This document shows, in pieces, positions 11,361 to 22,468 of a stretch of DNA of 64,000 nucleotides (positions within the stretch are counted from its first letter, which is position 1; every line of letters starts with the position of its first letter). The stretch is from positions 372,001 to 436,000 of the forward strand of contig JADDTR010000008.1 in NCBI GenBank assembly GCA_015345905.1. The letters are read 5' to 3'. The notes beneath the pieces are model-generated. The model ran no database searches. It saw only the letters and a program-made list of their open reading frames with translations, and was not told the DNA's origin. The translations under genes were made by a program, and so were the position numbers. Origin of the DNA: Aotearoamyces nothofagi (Eukaryota; Ascomycota; Leotiomycetes; Leotiales; Tympanidaceae).

Positions 11361-12554
11361 ATGTCTCGATACTCTGGACCCTTGAGGCATACCGAAACAT
11401 GTCAATTGATACAGGTAGTAGTAGCCAAGAGATCTTATACTACGGCAGTACGAAGATTGTCTCTAGCCTATGACCTACACGAACCCTCAAATGGTGGTTT
11501 TGATCCCAAGAATGCTCCCATAATCTTCATGCACGGCCTTTTCGGGTCCAAAAAGAACAATCGGAGCATTAGTAAGTGAGCATGGTGATCAAATGACATC
11601 AGAAGGCTCGACTGACGTTTATTTTAGAGCTCTTGCTCGGGACTTGGGGAGATGTATCTATGCCGTGGTATGTTACTGTCAAAAGAAGCCAAAGATACAA
11701 TGCTAACAGCACCGTTGTGCTAGGACCTGCGAAATCATGGTGACTCCCCCCATGACACGCATCATGACTACATCTCAATGGCGGATGATGTTTCTGGATT
11801 TATCGACCAGCATGATCTTAAAAACACGACTTTGATCGGACACTCCATGTATGTGAGCTTCTCTCGATCCTCTCGCCTCTCCAGTCTGAGGCTAAAGACC
11901 ATGCTGACGACAGGAAAGGGGCGCAAAAACCGCTATGACGCTAGCTCTCCGAGAACCAGGAAAGATACATGATATTGTGTCCGTAGATAATGCCCCCATG
12001 GATGCGGCGCTGCTAAGTAACTTTGGCAAATATATCCAAGGAATGCGGAAAATCGAGGAGGCTGGAGTGACTAAACAGTCTGAAGCCGACAAGATTCTAC
12101 AGGAATATGAAGAGGTGGGTCGATAACCATTTTTTTGGCGGTACATCGTACTGATTCCTAGTAGGCTCTTCCAATCCGTCAGTTCTTGCTTGGCAATCTT
12201 CATCTCCCTCCGAACGAGAAGAGCCAAAAATTTAAATTGCCTCTCAAGATATTAGCATCGGCCCTGGATAAGCTTGGCGACTTTCCTTTCAAGGACCCAG
12301 AAAAGGCACGCTTCGAGAAGCCAGCACTTTTCATCCGAGGCACCCATAGCAAATATGTCCCTGACGAGGCATTGCCCATCATTGGTCGATTTTTCCCCAT
12401 GTTCGAGCTAGTAGACATTGATGCTGGTCACTGGGTCATCTCAGAACAGCCTGAGGCGTTTAGGCAAGGTGAGTTTCTATGCCAATGTTGGACAGGTCCC
12501 AGTCGCTAACAGCTCTATCCAGCCGTTGTAGAATTTCTAACGCCAAAAGACTAG
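11361..12554 (+). CDS. Alpha/beta hydrolase, ABHD11/IMO32-like, mitochondrial
   Basis: Exons 11361..11575, 11628..11667, 11724..11848, 11919..12114, 12165..12468 and 12523..12554, 303 aa. Order of motifs: HGLFGSKKNNRS (oxyanion region), DLRNHGDSPHD, GHSMGAK with the nucleophile serine, SVDNAPMDAAL with the acid region, and DAGHWVISEQP with the catalytic histidine. This is the ABHD11 group (yeast IMO32, related to ethanol acetyltransferase), usually mitochondrial; the Arg/Ser-rich start before the fold fits a presequence. The first donor is GTGAGC after AGTAA, chosen because it gives the conserved RSISKALARDL; the fourth exon starts after an AAG acceptor, again fixed by the GHSMGAKTAM match. 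The natural substrate is unknown. It converges with the Rab gene, 162 bp away. Confidence 0.9.
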
Positions 12555-12716
12555 AAATAAAAACAGTATAAGAACTTAGGGTATCCTCGCCTTGTACCAA
12601 ATGTAACATAGCGCCAGAAAACCATGCAATCGTATTGTAGAACTATGCAGCCGTGTTGTAGTTCTCTGAAGTATTTTCCTGCCCATTCTAGATATGTGCA
12701 AACGCTCAGGATACCG

Positions 12717-13437
12717 CTAGCATGAACATCCTGAACCCATCATTGAGTTGGATCCTTCTAGAGGGATAATACCAACTGCGCGTCTTGTGGTATTATCCAG
12801 CAAGTAAGGGTTCCGTACAATCTGATCAACGACCTCAACGAACGGCTTGCGGACATTCTCACGGGTCTTCGAGCTGACCTCGCAAAATTTAGAGCCGTGC
12901 ACTGTTGCAAGCGCCTCGCCCTCCGCGTAGGTCACTGCCCTCGAGGAAGCTCTATCCAACTTGCTACCAACCAAGTACATGACAGCTCCAGCAATTGCGT
13001 TTGATTCTGCTTCCTCATACCACCTTTCCATAGCTAAAAAGCTCTCACGGTTCGATATGTCGTAAACGAGAATGACACCATGAGCGCCTCGATAGTAGCT
13101 ATTCGAGAGAGTTCGGAAACGTTCCTGTCCAGCGGTATCAAGCATTTGCAGTCGATACTCTTTTCCTCGAACTGAAAGCCTCTTCACCTGAAAAGTAATG
13201 AGAGAGAGAGCTAATAATTCGTTTGTTGGAATGGGTACCTTGAAGTCTACACCGATTGTGGCTGTGGAAGATTCCGAGTCAAACTGATCCTCCACATACC
13301 TTATCAAAACTTTACAACAATTAGTAGAGAGGCATCTACCTTGCAAGAGGAATATAAAGCTCACGGGCAGACTTCCCGCTGCCAGAAGGACCGATGATGA
13401 GAATTTTGAGGGAAGGGAGGGATTCATCTGAGGCCAT
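12717..13437 (-). CDS. Rab18-like small GTPase
   Basis: Exons 13365..13437, 13239..13309 and 12717..13187 (minus), 204 aa. A vesicle-traffic GTPase with P-loop GPSGSGKS, switch I TATIGVDFKVK, DTAGQERFRTL (G3), a G4 box written GSKLD, and SSKT for G5. It ends in CSC, a double-cysteine site for geranylgeranyl lipids, so it should cycle on and off membranes. KILIIGPSGSGKSALLIR and YYRGAHGVILVYDISNRESF point to Rab18, linked to lipid droplets, ER and secretion. The unusual point is serine in place of asparagine in the NKxD guanine-specificity motif (positions 12954-12965). The short first two exons were placed by phase and conservation; the DNA is otherwise intact. Confidence 0.9.
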
Positions 13438-13794
13438 ATCTAACGATTTATACCGGTTATATTTGCAGAATAGGAAGACGGCTATTGTCGAACAGTTGTA
13501 GGAACAAAGATATATCCTATGCGATAAATTCAATTGTACAAGCATAGGCCAAAGTTAACCTTGGAGGTCAACGTCAGTTCTCGCTAAAACCAGCATAGCC
13601 CAAAATATGTCACGTTGACGGGTCATCAACCAAGCAAAAATCTCAGACTCGAGGTAGGGTTTTTTTTTTTGGAAATGTATTTTCATTTGGTTGGTACTCG
13701 AATACCAGAGAGGTCACGCAAGTCACTCCATATGCCGAAAGCAAGACCTAAGCCCACTCTTAAATGACCAGTCTAATCCCACAAGTAGACAACT

Positions 13795-14833
13795 TTATAC
13801 CTCCTCCAATACCGTCTCCTTGAATTCCCGCTCAACCTTCTGTCCCTGCTCATCTGTGTTTGACTCGCCGTGGAGGTTGAGAAGCGCACCGAGGTCGAAC
13901 TTGGGGGCCTTCAGAAGTTTGACCTTTCGGATGTGGACCTGAAATATGTCAGTAACAAAACCATTTAGCCGCCTAGCGTTCAACCACGTACGTTTTGAAG
14001 GGGATAGATTCCCTGAGTAGCCTTCTCGATCTCACGACCGATAACTTCGGGGATAAGCTTGGCAGTGAGTTGTGTAAGGGTGCAGCTTGAAGCCTCGCGT
14101 TGGATGATCTCGGTCATTTTCTTGCGGATGGCTCTGATTTGCGATGAAGCGGCGTATGTCGTCTTCTTGATCTGATTTGGGCGGCGCTTGGTGAATGCGA
14201 TAGCGAAAAGGCGCAGGAGGTAGTCGTCAGTGGTCTTTACTGTGACGTTGGCCTCGATCAGGGATTGCCACTTTCGCACAAGAGATCTAAGCTTGTCGGA
14301 AGTGAAGTCGAGACCGTGGAAGTTAGTCAAACAATTCTTTCCCTGCACTTCATCGACGCGTAGCTTGACCTTTCGGAAAGCATGGTCCTCATCCTTCTGC
14401 AAATCAGCCAAAGAAACCTCAAAAATTCGTCCCTTCAAAGCATCGCTCGCGTTCTTGAGACCGGTAGTTCTGTTGACGAGGGTTTTGCCGACGCTGTTAT
14501 AATAGATTAGACTTGTAATAAAATCGGAGATCCATGAATGCCTACTCTCTGATTTGGAAGGAGGACGGTGCCTGGCATGATCATTAGCTGAAGTCCAGAA
14601 TATTACCCCGCTTGTGCCATTCTCTTACCTTGATTTGAAACCAATCCTTTCGGGTGAAAGGATCTTGGGTCTTCTTCTTGAGACCCTTCTTTCCCTTTGA
14701 GAGGCGCTTGTTCCTGCATCAATGTTAGATACTCATCATCTGTATATTCAAACTCGCTCCATCCAATTGTATATCGGCTGTGCTTATGACTGCGCTCCAA
14801 GAGTAAGGAGGCAACTTACTTTCCGACAGCCAT
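13795..14833 (-). CDS. rps1: 40S ribosomal protein eS1 (RPS1/S3Ae)
   Basis: Exons 14820..14833, 14629..14713, 14546..14571, 13992..14493 and 13795..13938 (minus), 256 aa, the normal eS1 length. The protein begins [19 protein letters not shown], runs through [62 protein letters not shown] and [20 protein letters not shown], and ends in an acidic tail. It is a structural part of the small ribosomal subunit, near the mRNA exit. The coding sequence starts with a 14-nt exon and includes a 26-nt third exon, a split start common in fungal ribosomal protein genes. Donors are GTAAGT, GTAAGA, GTAGGC and GTACGT. Confidence 0.96.
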
Positions 14834-15464
14834 GATTGCGATAAGTTACCTGATCGCGTGGGCCGTTGAGGTGAACGTTTGTCGATGTAAAAGGCGTTCT
14901 GAAGAAATTGAACAATCGTCAAAATCGATTTGTGTGGGTTAAGCGTCTAGCTAAGCGATCAGGGCTGCCGCTAACCTTTTTGAAAAATTTACAAAAAGTT
15001 ATTGATCCTCAGGCATAAATCAAGGCACCAGACCTATCTTTACGAGCAAAGAAAATTCAGCGGCCTCTTGTCAATGAGGGCAGGCTAATCAATGAAGGCT
15101 AGAAAAGGTATCGTTCTTTGCCATGTACTAGAGCCCCCTGGCACAGTACGAGGTGGAGCTCTCCTCACCGCCTTTGATACACGGATTCTGGAGCGTACGC
15201 ACATACCAGGTAGGCCTCTCTCGTTTTCCTCTGGAGTCGCTGTTTATGCTGTTTCTTTATTAAAGAAAAAATATCATGCACTTCTCTTCGTACTATGCTC
15301 GCATGCTAGTCTCCATGTGAGTAGTTATATTTCTCGTTGACACTGTTTCTGCTTCTCGATATGTATCGGTGACTCCACAAAGATGTACAAATATTCTACT
15401 GGTCTGAATACCGTAGCATTCACCTACGCCATTAATTGTTCCTTCATGAACGTTTCCTACTAAC
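14834..15464. other. Intergenic, eS1 promoter side
   Basis: Holds the eS1 promoter and an undefined stretch beyond it. Downstream exons of the unrecognised gene at 15465-15991 could lie here, but I could not place any. Confidence 0.35.
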
Positions 15465-15991
15465 CAAGTCTTGCCGTCCAGAGCCAAAGTCAATTAACTT
15501 TCCTAACTCCTGTTTATTCTCTTGGTCTTCGTGGAAGTCTTCGAAGCTTGGGAAACTGAAATATTCTCCTTGCACTGAAGTCATCTGATCAGTTCCAAAA
15601 CAAATGGACTGCCAGAAGCACACTAACCTTGAGGCATGGTGCCCACAAAGAGATTCTCCTTTTGCCTCCCAATTGCTTCTCCTTGCTCGTGGGGTGACCG
15701 AGACCTTCCTCGCAGGCCAGTGGACTTGCAATGATCATCAGACGAGCGCAAGCCGAGTTCCGGACCGGGCCGCTGCACAGAGTGTGAGGCTACTCTGGTA
15801 AGCAGTGTGGTCGCCCTTGGAGATGGGTGTAGAACCGCAAGATCATTTCTGGAGGCGTTCGAGGTTGCAAGAGATGGCTCAGTCGCGCTAGATCGCATGA
15901 GTTTTGGACGCCGGGAAACAGGGCTCCTTGAGGACGATCCTCTTGAGGATTGAGAAGCCAATCCCAACGGGTTTGTTGGAGAGCTTGCCAT
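15465..15991 (-). CDS. Unrecognised Ser/Arg-rich protein, model incomplete at 3' end
   Basis: Two exons are supportable on the minus strand: 15628..15991 and 15465..15568, joined by a GTTAGT...AAG intron that keeps frame. The start is a real ATG (MASSPTNPLGLASQSSRG). The first 120 residues are Ser/Arg/Pro-rich and look disordered; the joined segment reads NLFVGTMPQGEYFSFPSFED and continues with an acidic stretch. A second donor-like GTTAGT follows the DNA at 15465, so more exons may exist further left, but I could not find a convincing continuation. Without splicing, the frame ends about ten codons later. I do not recognise the family. It may be a gene with missed exons, or a truncated relic at the edge of the gene-poor stretch. 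Confidence 0.4.
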
Positions 15992-16739
15992 ACCCGTGCT
16001 TCACAGCCTCCGATCCTCGGATTAGATTATATTGTGCGGGGCTGACCGATAAACCAGCCGGGGACGGAACTCTATCCTCAATTGAAACGTATTAGATTTC
16101 CAACAATATCCAGTTAGCTTGTTGATTTCCAAGTTAACTCGTCCGAGATGTTGAAACTGTCAACGAAGGGGGATACTGTACAGATCTATAAGAAATGGCC
16201 ATTCTAGTGCATGTCCTTTACCCCATCTTTAAATGTCGCGCCACATGTCAGCGAATTGATGACCTAATGACTCGTGCCCCCCCCAGTGATGTGGTCCACG
16301 GTCAATGGGTTAATTCTTCGCAGCTAATGCAACGTGCAATGCACTGGGTCGGTCCGCTTACTTGCAATGCAACATTGTTCACCTTTTAAGGTATGAGATG
16401 GCACAAAACGGAGTTTAAATGTGGTTGGGCACAAACCAGGTCGTGGTTGCAACCTGAGTATTCGCATTATTCTCATTATAATTCTATCCCGCTTTCGCAA
16501 CCGTCCACACAAAAGAGTAATCTGTGTAGTTCACTTGTACTGTACAGTCCTAGAAGCAGCGAAGCTAGCTTGCAGAGCCGAGTGCAGGAGCTCTACATAG
16601 GCAGGGCCCCGTGGCAGCGCAAGCAACCTATTATAACATCTCCCTTTGGGTCATAATCAGCAAGCTCTTTGACCGCTGTCTATACCAGTAAAGATCTCCG
16701 AGCCTTCAATGATCGATGCCACATAGTTAGCAAAGCTTG
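15992..16739. other. Gene-poor interval
   Basis: No supportable gene. It holds the upstream flank of the unrecognised minus-strand gene and a run of cytosines near 16280. Confidence 0.4.
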
Positions 16740-17280
16740 TCTAACCTGAAGGGAAACCCCACTCTTCCCACGTTCTTCCTTGCACAGCTAGTAGTTCTTC
16801 GGCTGTCATTCTGTGGCCCGTGGCAAAGTAACCTGGTTACACAAATTAACGTTTTCTGTATTTCAATTTGTGATTGTCGTTACCCACCTGCCACTGACTG
16901 ATCTTTGCATCTATTTGCATCCTCGAGTCTGCCGCGGACCATGATTTAGGGAGTTCGGCTCTCATTAATTGGCTTACTGTGCCAAGATAAGTTATGGTTA
17001 TAGAGGAACTTGCAACATCCACTAACCCCTGGCTGATAATGGCATTGGGCTTCATGCTAAGTGTGCTGCCAGCAGGTTAAGTATCTCTTCTATCACGATG
17101 ATCTCACTTGCTCATGCTCAGTATCCTATCAATCTTCATGATACCGAGCCTGTGCAAGACAGCAGGCATCAAGGCCTGAAAGCGCATGTCCTTTACGCCG
17201 GCGAAATTTTCTGTTCTCTTCAAGTATTCTGAAGCTTGGTCGGCTCCTCGTTTCCTGGCATTGTAGACAAGGTACAGTGT
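16740..17280 (-). pseudogene. Coding-like remnant of unknown family
   Basis: Three consecutive minus-strand stretches read like conserved protein: about 17104-17280 (NARKRGADQASEYLKRTENF, then MRFQALMPAVLHRLGI), about 16885-17060 (MKPNAIISQGLVDVASSS, then LMRAELPKSW) and about 16750-16845 (GYFATGHRMTAEELLAVQ, then GRTWEEWGFPSG). Intron-like breaks with AG acceptors separate them and the order is collinear. No ATG-started first exon could be found to the right, so it is probably the 3' part of a decayed gene, or the tail of one whose beginning I failed to recognise. Family not recognised. Confidence 0.35.
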
Positions 17281-19321
17281 CTACATTAGCTGCCAAAATA
17301 GCTAGAAAACGATCAGACGTCTATAATGAAGGAGTCAGACTTTTTTTGCTGGATCACTAAAGCAGTGTATAGCCAACCCCCGTTTAAATGTTAGAAGTAT
17401 GTCTACCCACTATATATGGACATACCTATGGATATAAGACATAACTTGATATAACCCCTTGTAATGAGCTATGCAACTGTAAAATTTCTAAGATTGAACT
17501 ACTAGATATACAGGTCTTCAAGAATTGCTATAGTTAGGTGTTAACTTTTAGCACGTAACCTACAGGTAGCACTAGTAGGAGCATAAGGCCAGTTCTCGAT
17601 TCGTACACTTTTACATAGTTAGATACAATAATACACTCAGTTTCGCAACATTAGGATATCCTAGAAACTAGCTTATCTCGAAATAAATACTACAGCATAT
17701 TCAAACAGCAATCTTCTCAAGGCTCCTTCATCTGTAAAGCAAATATAGGGTTTAAATCTGCCTTGTAAAGCAGGTGCCTATATATCTATACCAAACCTCT
17801 CAGTAACACTAGGAAGATACCAGATGTATAGACATGTTAGTAAACTATCTTGTCATAAATAGGGCAGTACAAGCTCTCGGAGATAAAAAAGAATATAAAG
17901 AAAACTATATGCATTAATAAACGATGTAAACTAAGGTGTTCTATTGGCGGTTGAGTCTTCACTTCCTTCAAAACGTGTTGCATTCAAAGAGTCACTGGCA
18001 CAGCATTATATTTGTCTTGCCGGCTCAATGGCGAATTTTGTAAATGAATCGTTAAGACAGACCTTTCTATCGGGTATACTGTAATGAATCGGATAGGACG
18101 TATTTAAATAGAGCGCAGTCATCTACCGTTGACTCTCTCTCACTTCTTTCAAGCTCAGGAAGCTAGAAAAATAGTTATTACAGCACAAGGCGATGGAAGG
18201 CATGTTAAAAATATTTTCACTTTCAATATTGTACTTAGAAAGCCACGGAACAAGGCTACATAATTATAGGGAAATGAATTAGCATATAGTTCCCAAAGAG
18301 TGCCCTACAGTGAGCCTTCTATCAGGTCCCAGGAGCTCTCTGGAGATGCCTCTAAGCGAAATAGTAAAGTTGGCCTGCAAGAACATATCCACTGGCTGAG
18401 ACGATCTATGGATACGACACTCTATATACATCTCATGATTGGACAGTATAGGTAGTAACTTTGGCTTACAGCTGACCTCTGATTACTGATAACATTGCCT
18501 GTTTCAACACGTCCTTTTATATAAATTGATCTGATGCTCACCATTGCACCGCCTAATTGTACTCTGAGTCCTACTGACAACGGCAACGCCACGCTGTTAT
18601 AGATCTTTGTTTTCCCAATCTATAGGCAAAGGGTTGATTCCTGGCATTCTCGTCAACATCAGTGGTGATGATCCTGAACTTCCTTGATGCCGGCTCTAGA
18701 GAATATTAAGTCGACCCATGATGAAATATATATTGGAGGCAAGCTGCAGTTGATTGGCCTAAAGCACATATAAGGCATTGACAACCTCTTTAACAAAAAC
18801 CGTCTCAATAGTGAGCGACGAAGACATAGCAAATAGAGAGAGTCTATAGATGTACAGTTTGGAGACAAATGTATAGAATAGAGATAGGGGAAGTTATTAA
18901 CATACTTTGTATTTGCAGCAATAAAGTTAGAGTTAAAAATCCAGCAGAAAACATAGAAACGTTAATCAACTAGTTGACTGATTGAAGAGTATATGAACCA
19001 GCTCAGTCCAAGCTCACCGAGATGCGTTCGTTCAGAAAGGAGGCTCTAATCTCGAATCCTGATAAGGAAACGAGCTAGCCTTATCGCAGTTTTGATAACA
19101 GCTTAATCATGCTAACCCAAGGTACTCTAGGGCCATCCTTACTGTACGTACACACGGTACATAGAGTAACCCTGTTATTAGGCCCACCACACTACACCCG
19201 TACTTTTAGCAAAATTCAGCCTTAGGTTTTGATAACATCTTTGAGTAAGTCTACGGCAGTAATTGCGATACTGACGCCTAATACCACCGCGTCCTTATTT
19301 GCGGTATACCCAACAGCAACA
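17281..19321. other. AT-rich gene desert
   Basis: About 2 kb of AT-rich, TpA-rich sequence with frequent stops in all frames and no conserved peptide. The composition would fit an old repeat changed by repeat-induced point mutation, but no element family, terminal repeat or target duplication was recognised. Confidence 0.45.
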
Positions 19322-19937
19322 ATGGTAAAACTACCCAACACTCTTTGACAAAGTGAAGCATGAGCAATTACTGACTGCCGATTGTTTACAGGGTAAACGA
19401 GCTAAGAAGGCCAAAAAGCCCGGCCCCAAAAAGGTCAGCCTCCTTCAATCCGCGCTCAAACATCGCCACTCCAACCAACTTAACGTACATATAGGCAGAA
19501 CCTCTCGCCACAACATTCGCTTGCCTCTTTTGTAACCATGAGAAGTCAGTCACCGTCAAGATCGATAAGAAGGCGGGCGTCGGCCAGCTCTCGTGCAAAG
19601 TATGCGGCCAGTCATTTCAGTGCGGTATCAATTGTGAGTACCCAAAGGTCCCCGAATCGTCCGCATCAGAAGGGAGTTCTGGAAGTTTGACGGGAGTAAG
19701 TTAAACTAACACTACGTAGATCTGTCCGCGCCTGTTGATGTCTACTCTGAATGGGTCGATGCCTGCGACTCCGTCGCAAAGACAAATACTGAGCAAACTG
19801 GTGGCGACTTAGCAGCCTCACGCCGCAGCATACAGGGTCACAGTCTCTCGGTGGAAACCCATGATATAGATCCGGAGGATATCGATCCGGGCGGCTATGA
19901 GGGTGAAGGAATTGTTGCTGACGACGATGACTACTGA
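19322..19937 (+). CDS. elf1: Transcription elongation factor Elf1 homolog
   Basis: Exons 19322..19324, 19392..19433, 19495..19633 and 19720..19937, 133 aa. A small zinc-ribbon protein that travels with RNA polymerase II and helps it pass nucleosomes. The Lys-rich start is [15 protein letters not shown]. The zinc ligands lie in [14 protein letters not shown] and [18 protein letters not shown], followed by [14 protein letters not shown]. The acidic C-terminal tail is longer than in animals, as is common in fungi. Striking: the first coding exon is only the start codon, with the intron (GTAAAA...ACAG) directly after ATG. The invariant MGKR start supports this reading. Confidence 0.93.
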
Positions 19938-20188
19938 AGCAATTGGAATAATGGATTAGACTGGGGAGGTGGCTACTTCCTTCACAGCATTAGGACAAGG
20001 AAAGGAGTTCGGAGTAGGAAGTATGCATAGAATATGAATGCCAAATAACTGAAGCAGTAGCTTGATGGAATGTTGTGATACTATGCCTGTCGGTGGCTGA
20101 ACATCTTCTATTCCCATTTTATAGATCTAAGCCATTCGGACTACTCGAAATGGGATGAACGCACAGGCATAAAAGCTAATGGCCATGC

Positions 20189-21139
<951 letters not shown>

Positions 21140-22468
21140 TTTCACAGATAGATTAGGTTTTCGCTGATGATCTTCCACTTGGACGGAATCAATGTTAACA
21201 GCTCTGAATCATGCTATGTGCGACTCGCAACAATTTGGGGGGCGCGTTTTAGACGAAGTACCTAGATAATCGAGTTTGTCGAAAAAGCCCATCGGTGCAG
21301 CGAGGCAATCGGTCTTTCTCGTCTGGGCAAAATAGCCAGCTAGCCAGATCGTGTCGCGTGCAAAGCCCCCACTACGGCCGTGCTCGCCGTACTCTATACG
21401 ACACGGTCTATGAATGCGGAGCTGGCCGAATACACGCAACCCTAATCGTACCCGGCGATAAGGAAAGATGGCAAGGTATTTGCCGTACCTTGCATAATCC
21501 CTACCTCATTATTCTATATGGCACCAGACCGAGGACATTACCTTAGGTTCCTCATCTAATTACCTCAGGGACTTCACAGTATTCATACCTAGGTAGGTTC
21601 TTCATGCGATGCTATATGTTTTTGTCCTCGGCGAGCCCAGCAATGGACGAGCCTCAGCCATAAGGTATGGTGCAGCGCCTTTGCAGTACAGGAATCAGTC
21701 ACCGGCGGCCTGGCACTTGTCGCCAGCTGATGCGTGATATGCGTGTGTTTCGGAGAGAGCAGCTGGAATCTGCAATCGCATCGGCAATACTACTGACGCT
21801 GGTGACATTGTTGCGATTGAATAGTAAATTTAATGATGGTGAAAATGCCTTGACTCGCGGGTCGTCGACGGCCAGCCTTATTCTAGGTACTGTCTGTACC
21901 TTACCAAGTACGCAACTCAGGGCTATACTCCTACTCCGTACCTTAAACCGCGCATACCTTATGGCGTACAGACTTGAATTGGTGCTCTACAGCGGATGCG
22001 GACCCGAGAAGTGTGCTGGTGACTTACAATGTCCAATAATCGAATTCCTGCACTGTAAAGCTGAGCGACCTGGAGCTTGTTTACTACCTGGACGTGCCTT
22101 TTCATCCTGACGTTTACTGTGTAGAACTGCCTTAGGTACCTTATCCTTGCCGAAGATTGCGCAAGATGTCATGGCCCCCGATCCGGGGAGGCTAAGACGC
22201 GCTAAGATGAACTCTCGCTAAGGTTGTGGTCGTCGCCGTTTGCGAAGGCTGAGGTTTATTTCTACCCAAGGCTGAGGATTCCAACGCGTTATCGTCAATA
22301 TACTTGTTACATACTAAACTACTAGCTTTCACTTCACCGTCAGCTTCATTACTGCGGTTGCCATTTCAAGTTGCGATCAGAAGTTGATACACATGTCTCA
22401 CTCAGACCACAACCCGTCTTTGAAAGCGCTTTGACCACCCAATCATCTTCTGAAAGTGATGGGTAGCT
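21140..22468. other. Divergent intergenic region between fur1 and the Wapl gene
   Basis: About 1.3 kb serving two divergent promoters. It contains several CCTAGGTAGG/GGTACCTT words (near 21590, 21900, 22130). No gene was recognised. Confidence 0.45.

Noticed and set aside
13661-13673. Poly-T run near the 3' end of eS1
   Set aside because: Simple homopolymer; could be a polymerase III stop, but no upstream RNA gene was seen.
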